Part shown: positions 36,283 through 46,402 of the stretch, one piece after another
How the letters are laid out: each line of letters starts with the position of its first letter
Numbering within the stretch: position 1 is the first letter of the stretch
NCBI GenBank assembly: GCA_017476785.1
Contig: JAFUZD010000073.1
Location: 16,023-80,022 of the forward strand
Length of the DNA stretch: 64,000 nt
Direction of reading: 5' to 3'
Source of the DNA: Prevotella sp.
GTDB taxonomy: Bacteria > Bacteroidota > Bacteroidia > Bacteroidales > Bacteroidaceae
Position numbers and translations under genes: made by a program
The notes under the pieces: generated by a model
Seen by the model: only the letters and a program-made list of their open reading frames with translations
Databases searched by the model: none
What the model was told of the DNA's origin: nothing

Positions 36283-37665
36283 TTATTTCCCGCCGCCACC
36301 GAGCGCCTGATACAGATTGACCACGGCCTGCATCTTGTAGAAGTCGTCGGCCACTTTCGACAGACGGGCACTGAGCAGGGAGCTCTCGGCACTGATGACC
36401 TCGAGGTAGGACGAGCCGCTGCTCTGGTAGAGCTGCTTGGTGTCCTCCACATTCTTCTCGAGCACCTTTATCTGCTTGCCCTCCAACTCAGACTTCTCGT
36501 TGCTGGCGTTGTAGAGCACCAGCGCATTGCTCACCTCGGTTCCGGCCTTCAGCACGGCATTCTGCCACGTGTTGAACGCCTGCTCCTGCTGCCACTTGGC
36601 CACCTTCAGGCCGGCCACTATCTGGCCGTGCTGGAACACGGGCTGCACCAGCGAGCCTACGGCCGAGAGCAGCCACTTGCCGGGATTGGCCATTCCGTTG
36701 TTGTTGGTAAAGGCACCCGTGCCCGTGATGTTAATCTGCGGATAGAAGCGCGAGCGGGCCGTCTCTACGTCGTAGAAGCACTGGGCCAGCTGCATCTCGG
36801 CAGCGTGAACGTCGGCACGGTTGCTGAGCAGCTGAATGCCCACGCCCGTAGCAAACGTAGCGGGCAACGACTGCTCCTCAATGGTAGAGCGGGCAATCTG
36901 ATGGCCGGGTTCGCCGATGAGCAGGCAGAGGGAGTTCTCCATCTCACGAATCTGCCGCTTCAGGTCGGCAGCCTGCGCCTGCACGGAGTAGTAGTTGGCC
37001 TCGGCACTCTGCACGCTGGTAGAGCGGGCGCGGCCAAGATTCATCTGCAACTGCATCATATCCCACGTCTCGTGCACCAGTCCGGCCATATCGTTAACCA
37101 CTTGCAGCTGGCGGTCGAGCATCAGCAGCGTGTAGTAAAGATTGGCAATACCGCACACGATGTTGGTCTGCACCACCACCTGATAGTCTTTCGTGGCCAG
37201 CAGCTGCATCTGTGCCGAGCGTTTCTGCGACAGCAGATTGCCGAAGAGGTCGACATCCCAGCTGGCTGAGATGGGCAGGGTGTACGACTTGGTGGCGGGA
37301 TTGTCGCCAAACTTGGCAATGGTTCCCGTAGGCGCAATGGCCACAGAGGGGACGAAAGCCAGCTTGGCCACCTTCACCTGCTCCTCCACCATCTTCACGT
37401 TCAGCGCGGCATTGAGCAGGTCGGCATTGTTGGCGAGGCCTTTGTCTATCAACGCCTGCAGCTGCGGGTCGGTGAACAGCTGGCGCCACGGCAGGTTGCC
37501 GAAATTCTCGTCAGTGTTCGAGACCAGCGTGTCGACATCCGACACGGCGTCACGCACCAGTCCCACCGTATTCACGTCAGGGCGCTCATATTTGTTGTAG
37601 AGTCCGCAGCTGCTCATCAGCAGGATGGCGGACAGCATTGTCATTAGCTTCTTCATAGTCATCAT
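36283..37665 (-). CDS. RND efflux outer-membrane channel (TolC/OprM family lipoprotein)
   Basis: 460 aa. Lipoprotein signal with SCGLYNKYERP after the lipobox. Two OEP repeats of long helices follow: DLLNAALNVKMVEEQVKVAK in the first and a matching one after residue 250. SNRADVHAAEMQL is a NodT-family motif. It is the last gene of a three-gene pump operon, overlapping the RND gene by 4 bp. Confidence 0.93.
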   Translation of the reverse strand: MMTMKKLMTMLSAILLMSSCGLYNKYERPDVNTVGLVRDAVSDVDTLVSNTDENFGNLPWRQLFTDPQLQALIDKGLANNADLLNAALNVKMVEEQVKVAKLAFVPSVAIAPTGTIAKFGDNPATKSYTLPISASWDVDLFGNLLSQKRSAQMQLLATKDYQVVVQTNIVCGIANLYYTLLMLDRQLQVVNDMAGLVHETWDMMQLQMNLGRARSTSVQSAEANYYSVQAQAADLKRQIREMENSLCLLIGEPGHQIARSTIEEQSLPATFATGVGIQLLSNRADVHAAEMQLAQCFYDVETARSRFYPQINITGTGAFTNNNGMANPGKWLLSAVGSLVQPVFQHGQIVAGLKVAKWQQEQAFNTWQNAVLKAGTEVSNALVLYNASNEKSELEGKQIKVLEKNVEDTKQLYQSSGSSYLEVISAESSLLSARLSKVADDFYKMQAVVNLYQALGGGGK

Positions 37666-40600
37666 TCTTCTACTTTATATTCTACCGGACGGTTGGCATA
37701 CTGAGCCAGCTCTGTTACGATTTCATTGCCGGCATCGTCGTCCTCAAACTTCATCGGGCTGAACTTCTCTTGCAGTGACTGGAAGATGACGAACAACGTA
37801 GGCACGACGAAGAGCTGGCACAGCGTACCAATCAACATACCACCCACGGCCGCAGCACCCAGCGTCTGGTTACCGTTCTTACCCACGCCCGAGGCGAACA
37901 TCATCGGCAGCAGACCGATGACCATCGCCAGCGACGTCATCAAGATAGGACGCAGACGGGCTGCAGCTCCCAACACGGCTGCCCACGAGACGGCCATTCC
38001 CAGACGGCGACGCTCCAAAGCGTACTGCACAATCAGGATGGCGTTCTTGGCCAACAGACCAATCAGCATATTCAGCGAAATCTGCATATAGATGTCGTTG
38101 TTGTGGCCGAACAGCTGCGTAAAGAGGAAGCAGCCAGCCAGTCCGAACGGCACCGAGAGGATTACCGCCAACGGCAGGAGGTAAGACTCGTACTGCGCCG
38201 ACAGAATCAGATAGATAAACATAATACAGAGCAAGAAGATGATGGCCGTCGAGTTGGTCGTCTGTGCTTCCTGACGCGTCAGACCCGAATAGTCGTAGGT
38301 GTAGCCCGTAGGCAGCATCTGCGAAGCCACTTCCTCCACAGCTTGGATGGCCTGACCGGTAGAATAGCCGTCGGCCACGGTGGCCGTTACGTTGATGGCG
38401 GTAAACAGGTTGAAGCGGTTGATATTGGCTGGGCCATAGACACGCTCCATCTGGCAGAACTCCTTCACCGGCGACATTCCCGCCGACGTACGCACATAGA
38501 TGCTATTGAGCGACTCCTCTGTCATACGCGTCTCGGGCGAGCCCTGCACCATCACGCGGTACAGCTTGCCGTAGGCATTGAAGTTAGAGGCATAGAGGCC
38601 ACCGTAATATCCCTGCAGCGTGTAGAGCACGGTCTGCGGAGAGATGCCTGCCTGCTTACACTTGGCTACGTCGACGTGTATCATATACTGCGGGTAGTTG
38701 GGGTTGTAAGAGGTCATTGCCATCTGTATCTCCGGCCGCTTGTTCAGCTCGTTCAGATAGTCGGTCACGATGTCAAAGAACTTCGAGAGGTCGCCACCGG
38801 TACGGTCCTGCATCACCAGCGACACACCCGAGTTGGCCGAGAAGCCGGGAATCATCGGCGGTGCGAATGCCAGAATCTGAGCATCCTTGATGTGGGCCGT
38901 CTTCAGATAAATCTGCGCCAGCACGCCATTGGCATCATAGGGATTGAGGAAGAAACGGTAGATGCCGTCGCCCTGCCAGAGACCGCTGATCTTCCACCAG
39001 AGGCCCTTCTGACGCTCGCTGAACGGCTTCAGCTTGCAGATGAACGTGGCCTGATCGGAGCCGGCACCTGCAATAAAGTTGTAACCCTGAATCTGCTCAC
39101 GGCTCTGGATAGCCGGATCAGCACCGAGGATGGAGTCTACCTGACTGACAATCTTGGTGGTCTGAGCCACAGACGTAGCCGGCGGCATCGATACCGTACA
39201 GAACACCACGCCCGTATCTTCATCGGGCACCAGACCCGTCTTCGTGGTAGCCATCGTTCCTACCAGCACGGCAATTCCAATAACGACGAGGATACCGATG
39301 GCCATTGGCATCCGCACCAGCTTCTCCACAATGTTCTTATACTTATTGGTCGTTGCAGTGAAAGCGGTGTTGAACGAAGCGTGGAAGCGGTCGAGCATCG
39401 ACATCTTCTCGTGTCCCTCCTTATCGTGCGGCTTCAAGAAGATGGCACACAAGGCAGGCGACAGGGTCAGAGCGTTCAAAGCCGAAATGAAGATGGACAT
39501 TGCCATCGTCAGACCGAACTCACGGTAGAACGTTCCCGTTGTTCCACCGAGGAACGAAACGGGGATGAACACCGAGGCCATCACAAGCGTCACGGAGATG
39601 ATGGCACCCGAAATCTCGTTCATTGCGTCAATCGAAGCCGTCAGCGTAGACTTATAGCCCTGATCGAGCTTGGCGTGCACGGCCTCAACCACGATGATGG
39701 CATCGTCCACCACAATGGCAATGGCCAGCAGCAATGCCGACAGCACCAGCAGGTTGATGGAGAAGCCTATCAGCTCGAGGAAGAAGAACGTACCGACGAG
39801 CGATACCGGCACAGCAATCAGCGGGATGAGCGTTGAGCGCCAGTCTTGCAGGAAGACGTAGACAACGAGGAACACCAGCAACAGCGTCAGGAAAAGGGTG
39901 AACACCACCTCCTCGATACTTGCATAGAGGAACTCGGTCACGTCGTAGTTAATCTTATAAATCATTCCCGGCGGGAACAGCTTGGCCTGCGCTTCCAGCT
40001 CTTTCTTCACATCAGCAGCAATCTGATTGGCATTCGAGCCAGCAATCTGCTGCACCATACCCATCACCGAAGGCAGGTTGTTGTTCTTCATCGAGACGCT
40101 GTACTGCAAACCGCCCAGTTCAATCTTGGCCACGTCCTTCAGCTTCAGCGTCTGTCCATCAGCATCGCTTCGGATGATGATGTTGCCAAACTCCTCCGGC
40201 GTCTTCAGACGTCCCGTGTAGCGCATCGAATACTCGTAGGCCACGTCGCTCTGCTCGCCAAAGGTACCCGGAGCAGCCTCGATGTTCTGTTCGGCCAGCA
40301 CGCCGCTGATATCGGTAGGCATCAGGTTGTACTGCTTCATCACGTCGGGCTTCAGCCAAATACGCATTGAGTAGGTCTTCACACCCGGGCTCTGTACGTC
40401 GCCCACACCTTGGATACGCTTAATAGCCGGGATGATGTTGATGTTTGAATAGTTGGTAAGGAACTCATCGTCGTAACGACCGTCCTCCGACGTCAGGGTG
40501 TACATAATGACCTGCGAAGTCTGTCGCTTCAGCACCGTCACACCAATCTGAGTCACCTCGGCCGGCAACAGTGCCTGTGCCTGCGACACGCGGTTCTGCA

Positions 40601-40919
40601 CGTTCACGGCACACATATCGGCATTCATTCCCTGACGGAACATCACGGTGATATTGGCCGAGCCAGAGGAGGCCGTAGAGGTGATATAGTCCATACCCTC
40701 CACACCGTTGATGCTCTCCTCGAGCGGTACGATGACGGAGTTGCGCACCGTCTCTGCATCAGCACCGGGATAGCTGGTATAGACCACTACCGTAGGCGGT
40801 GCAATGTCCGGGTACTGCTCAATAGGCAGCGACACCAGACCAATCAAACCCAGAATGACGATGAAAATCGAAATCACCGTCGAAAGCACTGGGCGTTTTA
40901 TAAATGTTGTAAATGTCAT
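37662..40919 (-). CDS. RND efflux transporter permease, HAE1 (AcrB) family
   Basis: 1085 aa. Twelve membrane helices and two large periplasmic loops. It starts TFIKRPVLSTVISIF. The helix-4 segment VVDDAIIVVEAVHAKL carries the two Asp residues of the proton relay. Probably exports drugs, bile salts or other amphipaths driven by protons. Lies between its adaptor (40944) and channel (36283) genes. Confidence 0.95.
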   Translation of the reverse strand: MTFTTFIKRPVLSTVISIFIVILGLIGLVSLPIEQYPDIAPPTVVVYTSYPGADAETVRNSVIVPLEESINGVEGMDYITSTASSGSANITVMFRQGMNADMCAVNVQNRVSQAQALLPAEVTQIGVTVLKRQTSQVIMYTLTSEDGRYDDEFLTNYSNINIIPAIKRIQGVGDVQSPGVKTYSMRIWLKPDVMKQYNLMPTDISGVLAEQNIEAAPGTFGEQSDVAYEYSMRYTGRLKTPEEFGNIIIRSDADGQTLKLKDVAKIELGGLQYSVSMKNNNLPSVMGMVQQIAGSNANQIAADVKKELEAQAKLFPPGMIYKINYDVTEFLYASIEEVVFTLFLTLLLVFLVVYVFLQDWRSTLIPLIAVPVSLVGTFFFLELIGFSINLLVLSALLLAIAIVVDDAIIVVEAVHAKLDQGYKSTLTASIDAMNEISGAIISVTLVMASVFIPVSFLGGTTGTFYREFGLTMAMSIFISALNALTLSPALCAIFLKPHDKEGHEKMSMLDRFHASFNTAFTATTNKYKNIVEKLVRMPMAIGILVVIGIAVLVGTMATTKTGLVPDEDTGVVFCTVSMPPATSVAQTTKIVSQVDSILGADPAIQSREQIQGYNFIAGAGSDQATFICKLKPFSERQKGLWWKISGLWQGDGIYRFFLNPYDANGVLAQIYLKTAHIKDAQILAFAPPMIPGFSANSGVSLVMQDRTGGDLSKFFDIVTDYLNELNKRPEIQMAMTSYNPNYPQYMIHVDVAKCKQAGISPQTVLYTLQGYYGGLYASNFNAYGKLYRVMVQGSPETRMTEESLNSIYVRTSAGMSPVKEFCQMERVYGPANINRFNLFTAINVTATVADGYSTGQAIQAVEEVASQMLPTGYTYDYSGLTRQEAQTTNSTAIIFLLCIMFIYLILSAQYESYLLPLAVILSVPFGLAGCFLFTQLFGHNNDIYMQISLNMLIGLLAKNAILIVQYALERRRLGMAVSWAAVLGAAARLRPILMTSLAMVIGLLPMMFASGVGKNGNQTLGAAAVGGMLIGTLCQLFVVPTLFVIFQSLQEKFSPMKFEDDDAGNEIVTELAQYANRPVEYKVEE

Positions 40920-40943
40920 TGTTGTGTTAAGTTTGGGGCTTGG

Positions 40944-42110
40944 TTATTTCTTCATTGCATTGACAATGTCGCCGGCAGTCATCTCTTTGGCCTGCTCGTT
41001 GATTTTCTCCTGATAACGGGCGGGCGTGATGGGCACAATCTCCATTCCGTCGGTCAGCTTGGTAACGCCATTGGTGACATACTTGTCGCCCACTTTCAGA
41101 CCGTCCGTCACGATGTAGTTGTTGCCGTCGTTCTGCGGGTCTACCTTTATCTCAGTGTAGTGCACCTTATTGCTCTTGTCTACCACGTAGACGAACTTCT
41201 TGTTCTGCACCTCGCTGACACAGTTCTGCGGGATGATGATGGCTGCCGAGTTATCCTGCGGGATGACGATGTTGCCCGAACCGCCACTCTTCAGCAGCTT
41301 CTCAGGATTGGGGAACACGGCGATAATCTGAGCCGTACCCGTAGCGGCATCAATCACACCGCTCATCTTCGTCACCTTACCCTCGTGTGCATAGAGGGAG
41401 CCGTCGCTCAACTGCAGCTTCACCGAGGGCAGTGCGTTCAGGCCCTCGCCACTGCGCTGCATAGCCAGCACATCGCGCTCGGTCATCGAGAAGTAGACTT
41501 CCATTGACGAGATGTTCGAAACGGTGGTTAATGCATTCGAGGCACTGACCAGTGCACCTTTCTTATAAGGCAGCGTACCTACCACGCCCGATGCGGGACT
41601 CTTCACGTAGCAGAAGCTCAAGGCCTCGCGAGCCGATGCCAGTGCTGCCTGTGCCTGAGCCAGCTGGGCCTTGGCACTCTCAAAGGTATTCTGGGCCGTC
41701 TGCAACTCGTAGTCGCCTATCACTTTGTTGGCGTGCAGCTGCTTAGAGTTCTCGTAGGTCAGCTGGGCCGTGTTCACCTGCGACTGAGCCGTGTTCACAG
41801 CAGCCTGTGCCTGACGCACCGAAGCCTGTGCCGTCTCGTTGTCGATGACGAACAGCAACTGACCGGCACTCACCGCCTGACCTTCCTTCACATTGATCTG
41901 GGTGAGGAATCCCGTTGCCTTCGGACGAATCTCCACGTCCTGCACACCTTTGATTGTAGCAGGATAGGTAGTCTGCATCGTGGTGCTCTGCGTACCCACT
42001 TCTACTACGGGATACTCATTGTCACCAAAGTTCGGACGTCCACCGCCGCCATTACACGAAACAAGCATTGCAGCTACGGCCGCAATCATCAAAAATGCTT
42101 TCTTTTTCAT
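40944..42110 (-). CDS. RND efflux periplasmic adaptor subunit (lipoprotein)
   Basis: 388 aa from MKKKAFLMIAAVAAML with the lipobox ending VSC. A frame from 42299 is open but would span the promoter. A lipoyl-like barrel (RPKATGFLTQINVKEGQAV), an alpha-hairpin rich in Gln/Ala (TAQSQVNTAQLTYENSKQL) and beta-barrel strands (VYFSMTERDVLAM) match the HlyD/AcrA family. Links the pump to the channel. -7 box at 42200-42207. Confidence 0.93.
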   Translation of the reverse strand: MKKKAFLMIAAVAAMLVSCNGGGGRPNFGDNEYPVVEVGTQSTTMQTTYPATIKGVQDVEIRPKATGFLTQINVKEGQAVSAGQLLFVIDNETAQASVRQAQAAVNTAQSQVNTAQLTYENSKQLHANKVIGDYELQTAQNTFESAKAQLAQAQAALASAREALSFCYVKSPASGVVGTLPYKKGALVSASNALTTVSNISSMEVYFSMTERDVLAMQRSGEGLNALPSVKLQLSDGSLYAHEGKVTKMSGVIDAATGTAQIIAVFPNPEKLLKSGGSGNIVIPQDNSAAIIIPQNCVSEVQNKKFVYVVDKSNKVHYTEIKVDPQNDGNNYIVTDGLKVGDKYVTNGVTKLTDGMEIVPITPARYQEKINEQAKEMTAGDIVNAMKK

Positions 42111-42199
42111 ACTTCTATTCGTTATAATTATCTTGATTCTTCTTGAAAACAGTCCCTTACTGGAGAAAACTCTACCCTCCGGCTCGGGTTTTCGGAGTG

Positions 42200-42207
42200 C
42201 AAAGATA
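42200..42207 (-). promoter_or_regulatory. -7 promoter box of the RND efflux operon
   Basis: TATCTTTG on the minus strand, 90 bp upstream of the adaptor start. Confidence 0.6.
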
Positions 42208-42321
42208 CATAAAATCCACTGACCCACATCATAATAGGTAACATATTTAACAATATTTATATGCCTGCCGAGCCCCCGGAAGCGCACTGCCGTGGGCACA
42301 GCCCGGCAGTAGACTCAAGTG

Positions 42322-42384
42322 CCCTACGCGCAGACCCTATGGAAATCTGCGCGAAAACGCTGCGAATTTACGTAAGAATTGTGC
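42322..42384. repeat. degenerate 21-bp-phased palindromes upstream of the efflux operon
   Basis: GCGC, GCGC and ACGT cores centred at 42329.5, 42350.5 and 42371.5 keep the 21-bp spacing seen at 11195 and 34551. AATTTACGTAAGAATT resembles the palindrome with a changed core. Weak by itself. Confidence 0.35.
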
Positions 42385-42392
42385 GACGGCAG

Positions 42393-43850
42393 TCATTGAA
42401 CGGCCTCGGTCAGGGGCTCCGAGAGCCCCATCTGGCGGGCTTTCTCCTTTAAGAGGAGCATCAGTGGTTCACGCTCGTTGGGTACGCGGTTGTCCAGCAC
42501 GGCCTCTTTCATCACGCGTTTCAGCTCACCCACCTCACGACAGGGACCCAGCCGAAACATCTGCATTATCTCATTGCCGTCGATGACGGGCTGCAGCTCG
42601 CGCTCCCAATCGCGCTGGGCGAGGTCGGTCAGCTTCTCGCGCACCACGCGGAAGTTCTCCAGAAAGATTTTCTTTCGCACCTCATTCTTACTCGTGATGT
42701 CGGCCTCGCAGAGCGTCATCAGGTCACCGATGTCAGCACCTGCATCGTTCATCAGCCGTCGTACGGCGCTGTCGGTCACCACCTCGTCGGCAATAACGAT
42801 GGGACGCATATGCAAATCCACCAGTTTCTGCACGTACTTCATCTCGGCTCCCATCGGCAACTTCAGCCTGCGGAAAATATCGGGCACCATCTTGGCTCCA
42901 ATGATATTGTGATTGTGGAACGTCCAGCCCTGTGCGTTGTCCCAGCGTTTGGAGCGTGTCTTGCCGACATCGTGCAGCAATGCTGCCCAACGGAGCCACA
43001 ACCCCGCCTCCTGCTTTTCGCTTTTTATCACGTTCTCCAGCACTTCGAGCGTATGGTAGAAATTATTCTTGTGGGCACGGCCGTTGCGACGCTCCACAAT
43101 GTCCAATGCCGCAAGTTCGGGCAAAATCAGGTTGAGCAGCCCCGAGCGTTGCAGGTATTCGAAGCCAATGCTCGGATGCGGAGCCATCATTATCTTGTTC
43201 AGTTCTACGGCGATACGCTCACCGCTTACTATCTTGATACGGTCGGCCATCCGCTCCAGCCCTTCGAACGTCTCTTCCTCAATCTGGAAGTTCAGCTGGG
43301 TGGCAAAGCGAACGCAGCGCATCATCCGCAGTGGGTCGTCGCTGAACGTGACATCGGGGTCGAGCGGCGTGGCTATGATGCCGTCTTCGAGGTCAGCCAA
43401 TCCGTTAAATGGGTCTACCAGCTGACCAAAACGGCTGTTGTTCAGGCAGATGGCCATCGCATTGATGGTGAAGTCGCGACGGTTTTGGTCGTCTTCCAGC
43501 GTACCATTCTCGACGACGGGCTTGCGCGAGTCGTGGCTGTAGCTCTCCTTACGGGCACCCACGAACTCTATCTCCATTCCCTTATACTTCACCTGTGCCG
43601 TGCCAAAGTTGCGAAACACGGAGAGGTGGGCATTACGTCCGAAGCGCCGTTTCAGTGCCGAAGCCACGTCAATGCCGCTACCCACCACCACCACGTCAAT
43701 ATCGTCTGAGGGCCGCTCCAGAAAGATGTCGCGCACATAGCCCCCCACGACGTAGCACTCCACGCCCAACTCATCGGCCACGGCCGATATCTGGCGGAAC
43801 ACGTCCTTATCCAGCAGTCGGGCCAACGCACGGTCTGAATATAGTTTCAT
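42393..43850 (-). CDS. cca: CCA tRNA nucleotidyltransferase / poly(A) polymerase family with HD domain
   Basis: 485 aa. The N-terminal nucleotidyltransferase domain has VVGGYVRDIFLERPSDDIDVVVVG with the catalytic Asp pair. RDFTINAMAICL and DPLRMMRCVRFATQL form the neck. An HD phosphohydrolase-like domain (WAALLHDVGK, FHNHNIIGAKM) follows from about residue 260. It adds or repairs the 3'-CCA of tRNA, in line with the tRNA genes that lack an encoded CCA. Divergent from the 43967 gene through a 63-bp promoter repeat. Confidence 0.93.
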   Translation of the reverse strand: MKLYSDRALARLLDKDVFRQISAVADELGVECYVVGGYVRDIFLERPSDDIDVVVVGSGIDVASALKRRFGRNAHLSVFRNFGTAQVKYKGMEIEFVGARKESYSHDSRKPVVENGTLEDDQNRRDFTINAMAICLNNSRFGQLVDPFNGLADLEDGIIATPLDPDVTFSDDPLRMMRCVRFATQLNFQIEEETFEGLERMADRIKIVSGERIAVELNKIMMAPHPSIGFEYLQRSGLLNLILPELAALDIVERRNGRAHKNNFYHTLEVLENVIKSEKQEAGLWLRWAALLHDVGKTRSKRWDNAQGWTFHNHNIIGAKMVPDIFRRLKLPMGAEMKYVQKLVDLHMRPIVIADEVVTDSAVRRLMNDAGADIGDLMTLCEADITSKNEVRKKIFLENFRVVREKLTDLAQRDWERELQPVIDGNEIMQMFRLGPCREVGELKRVMKEAVLDNRVPNEREPLMLLLKEKARQMGLSEPLTEAVQ

Positions 43851-43880
43851 AATCGGTTGTCTCCTTATTCTTTTTGCGGC

Positions 43881-43943
43881 TGCAAAGGTACAAATTAATT
43901 GAGAATTAAGAATTAAGAATTAAGAATTATTTGTACCTTTGCA
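43881..43943. promoter_or_regulatory. 63-bp divergent-promoter repeat element, copy 2
   Basis: Outward -7 boxes TACCTTTG at 43883-43890 (minus, cca) and 43934-43941 (plus, 43967 gene). A 15-bp terminal inverted repeat TGCAAAGGTACAAAT / ATTTGTACCTTTGCA encloses a GAATTAA-repeat spacer. One mismatch to 18200-18262. Confidence 0.85.
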
Positions 43944-43966
43944 ACCTCTGAAAACGACAGATTGAT

Positions 43967-44437
43967 ATGAGAACGACATCTTTCCTACGGCATTCCGCGC
44001 TGGCACTGGCCGTCCTGCTGGGGCTGCTGGGTTGCACCGACGGCGAAGCTCAACTGGCCGAAGCGATGCTGAACCGCGCACAGGCAGCCTACGAGGCGGG
44101 CGACTATCTACGTGCCATCAGCACCATAGACTCACTGCGCACCCATTACCCCAAGCAGCTGGACGTACGCCGGCGGGCACTCACCCTCTATCAGGAGGCC
44201 TCGTTGCGCCACGCACAGGACGAGCTGGCCCGTACCGACAGCCTGCTCGAAGCCGCCAAGCAAGACTACAGCCAGCTGCAGGCACTGCTGCAGACAGGGC
44301 GAATGAGCGACAGCGACTGGCAGCAGATGCAGCCAAAGCTGACGCAGGCACGCCGGCGACGCGACTCACTGCAGGTGCAGTTCGACACCCAATGCGCCCA
44401 GATTAAGTACATTCATAGGAAACAAAAAGACAATTAA
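43967..44437 (+). CDS. small lipoprotein with helical (TPR/coiled-coil) body
   Basis: 156 aa. Lipobox LLGLLGC near residue 24. LNRAQAAYEAGDYLRAISTIDSL resembles a single TPR-like hairpin, followed by a long charged helix (LARTDSLLEAAKQDYSQLQAL). No recognised family. Own promoter in the 63-bp element; DUF1599 follows with its own promoter. Confidence 0.7.
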   Translation: MRTTSFLRHSALALAVLLGLLGCTDGEAQLAEAMLNRAQAAYEAGDYLRAISTIDSLRTHYPKQLDVRRRALTLYQEASLRHAQDELARTDSLLEAAKQDYSQLQALLQTGRMSDSDWQQMQPKLTQARRRRDSLQVQFDTQCAQIKYIHRKQKDN

Positions 44438-44461
44438 TTTGGCGGTTTCGGCAGAATTGCG

Positions 44462-44469
44462 TAATTTTG
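44462..44469 (+). promoter_or_regulatory. -7 promoter box of the DUF1599 operon
   Basis: TAATTTTG, 10 bp before the ATG at 44479, implying a very short leader. It rules out the alternative start at 44467. Confidence 0.6.
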
Positions 44470-44478
44470 CACCCAGTT

Positions 44479-45027
44479 ATGGCAACAGAGAATCTCACGA
44501 CCAATGCCCAGTTCGAACGGACGATAGCCGAATGTCGCTCGCTGTTCGAGAAGAAACTCCACGACTACGGAGCATCGTGGCGCATCCTGCGACCCACGGC
44601 ACTCACCGACCAGCTGTTTATCAAAGCCAAGCGCATACGCTCGCTCGAAATCAAGAGAGAGAGTCGCGTGGGCGAAGGCATACGTCCAGAGTTTATCGCA
44701 CTAATCAACTACGGCATCGTGGGGCTCATCCAGCTGAATCGTGGCTTTGCCGACACGGTAGACATTGCCGTCAGCGAGGCGATGGAGCTATACGACCGCT
44801 ATGCCCACGAGGCACTGGAACTGATGAAGCGCAAGAACCACGACTACGACGAGGCGTGGAGGTCAATGCGTGTCAGTTCGTACACAGACTTCATACTGAC
44901 CAAGATTGAGCGCATCAAAGAGATTGAGAACCTCGGCGGCGACACGTTGGTGAGCGAGGGCATTGACGCCAACTATATGGACATCATCAACTACGCCGTG
45001 TTCGGAGCCATCAAGCTGAGCGAGTAA
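44479..45027 (+). CDS. DUF1599 protein (nucleotide-modification-associated domain)
   Basis: 182 aa, two copies of one helical domain: ECRSLFEKKLHDYGASWRIL and LELMKRKNHDYDEAWRSM both carry K-x-H-D-Y-x-x-x-W-R, and each is followed by an IK/LTKIERI..LE segment. This repeated pattern is DUF1599, proposed from comparative work to be linked to modified nucleotides. Actual activity unknown. Start fixed by the -7 box just upstream. Four bp before the next gene. Confidence 0.85.
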   Translation: MATENLTTNAQFERTIAECRSLFEKKLHDYGASWRILRPTALTDQLFIKAKRIRSLEIKRESRVGEGIRPEFIALINYGIVGLIQLNRGFADTVDIAVSEAMELYDRYAHEALELMKRKNHDYDEAWRSMRVSSYTDFILTKIERIKEIENLGGDTLVSEGIDANYMDIINYAVFGAIKLSE

Positions 45028-45031
45028 AGGG

Positions 45032-46402
45032 ATGGTCAGAAAGATTGCAGTCAACACAGCCCGGATGGTGCTGGCCGTGACGTTCATCCTCTCGGGATTC
45101 GTCAAAGCGGTCGACCCGTTGGGCACACAATACAAGATAACCGACTATCTGGCAGCGATGCACTTGGGGCGGCTGGTGCCAGACTTCGTCACGCTGGGGG
45201 GAGCCGTGCTCATTGCGGCAGTGGAATTCGGGCTGGGCATCTGCCTGCTCTTTGCCATACGCCGACGGATGACCTCGCGGCTGACACTGCTGATAATGCT
45301 TGTGATGACGCCACTCACGCTGTGGCTGGCCATTACCAATCCCATCAGCGACTGCGGTTGCTTCGGCGACGCACTGGTGCTCACCAACTGGCAAACATTT
45401 GCAAAGAATGTGGTGTTGCTGACTTGCGCCATAGCCGTGACGCGATGGCCGCTGGAAATGATGCGATTCATATCGGAGTCTAACCAGTGGATTGTGGTCA
45501 ACTACACGGCGGTCTTCATCCTCGCCATAGCAGGATGGGCACTCTACGACCTGCCGCAGTTCGACTTCCGCCCCTATCACGTCGGTGCCAACATCCGGGA
45601 GGGAATGGAGATTCCCGAGGGCGAACAGCCACCGCAATTCGAGACCACGTTCATAATGGAGAAAGACGGCGAGCAACGCGAGTTCACCATCGACGACTAT
45701 CCCGACTCTACGTGGACGTTCGTTGACTCGAAAACCGTACAGACCAGTGCCGGCTACACGCCGCCAATACAGGATTTCGTCATAGAGACCGACCGCGGTG
45801 ACGACATCACAGGCGACTTGATAGATGCCGACGGATACGCATTCCTACTGGTCTCGCCGCATCTGGAGCAGGCCGACGACTCGCAGTTGGACCTCATCAA
45901 CCAACTCTACGAGTACGCTCAGGAGCATCGCTACCCATTCTACTGCGTAACGGCCAGCGACGAGCGGGGCATCAACCGGTGGCGCGACATCACGGGAGCG
46001 GAGTATCCGTTTGCCAGAATGGATGAGACGACGCTGAAGACCATCATACGCAGCAATCCCGGACTGGTGCTGATGAAACACGGGACCGTAGTCCGCAAAT
46101 GGAGTCACAATAGACTGCCCAACGAGGAACAGCTGCAACAGCCACTCGAGAAGAGTGAACTGGGACAGATGCCCGAAGACTCTGTACCGCGCAAGATACT
46201 AAACATCTTGCTTTGGTACGTACTGCCGCTGCTCATACTCACCATTGCCGACCGCCTATGGGCGTGGAGCCGGTGGGTAAAGAAGAAAAAGAAGTCTAAC
46301 AAGATATACAACTTATTAAAAACAAAAGAAAATGAGAAAGAAAATTGTAGCAGGCAACTGGAAGATGAATCTGAACCTGCAGGAGGGCGTAGCTCTCGCT
46401 AA
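45032..46402 (+). CDS. BT_3928-like membrane protein, DoxX/MauE-type
   Basis: 456 aa. Four membrane helices in the first 150 residues with the redox-type [12 protein letters not shown] motif, as in MauE/DoxX proteins. A further helix at about 155-175 precedes a periplasmic thioredoxin-like region (residues about 200-390; [17 protein letters not shown]), then a last helix. The context (DUF1599 before, tpiA after) is that of Bacteroides. The frame runs 71 bp into tpiA, adding a Lys/Glu-rich tail not expected of the family, so the original stop may have been lost. Confidence 0.8.
   Translation: MVRKIAVNTARMVLAVTFILSGFVKAVDPLGTQYKITDYLAAMHLGRLVPDFVTLGGAVLIAAVEFGLGICLLFAIRRRMTSRLTLLIMLVMTPLTLWLAITNPISDCGCFGDALVLTNWQTFAKNVVLLTCAIAVTRWPLEMMRFISESNQWIVVNYTAVFILAIAGWALYDLPQFDFRPYHVGANIREGMEIPEGEQPPQFETTFIMEKDGEQREFTIDDYPDSTWTFVDSKTVQTSAGYTPPIQDFVIETDRGDDITGDLIDADGYAFLLVSPHLEQADDSQLDLINQLYEYAQEHRYPFYCVTASDERGINRWRDITGAEYPFARMDETTLKTIIRSNPGLVLMKHGTVVRKWSHNRLPNEEQLQQPLEKSELGQMPEDSVPRKILNILLWYVLPLLILTIADRLWAWSRWVKKKKKSNKIYNLLKTKENEKENCSRQLEDESEPAGGRSSR

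Noticed and set aside
38103-39836. A 577-codon plus-strand frame
   Set aside because: Antisense to the RND permease; Gln/Arg/His-rich shadow frame with no motif.
42111-42299. N-terminal extension of the efflux adaptor (63 codons)
   Set aside because: It would include the -7 box at 42200-42207 and place a basic stretch before an otherwise perfect lipoprotein signal.
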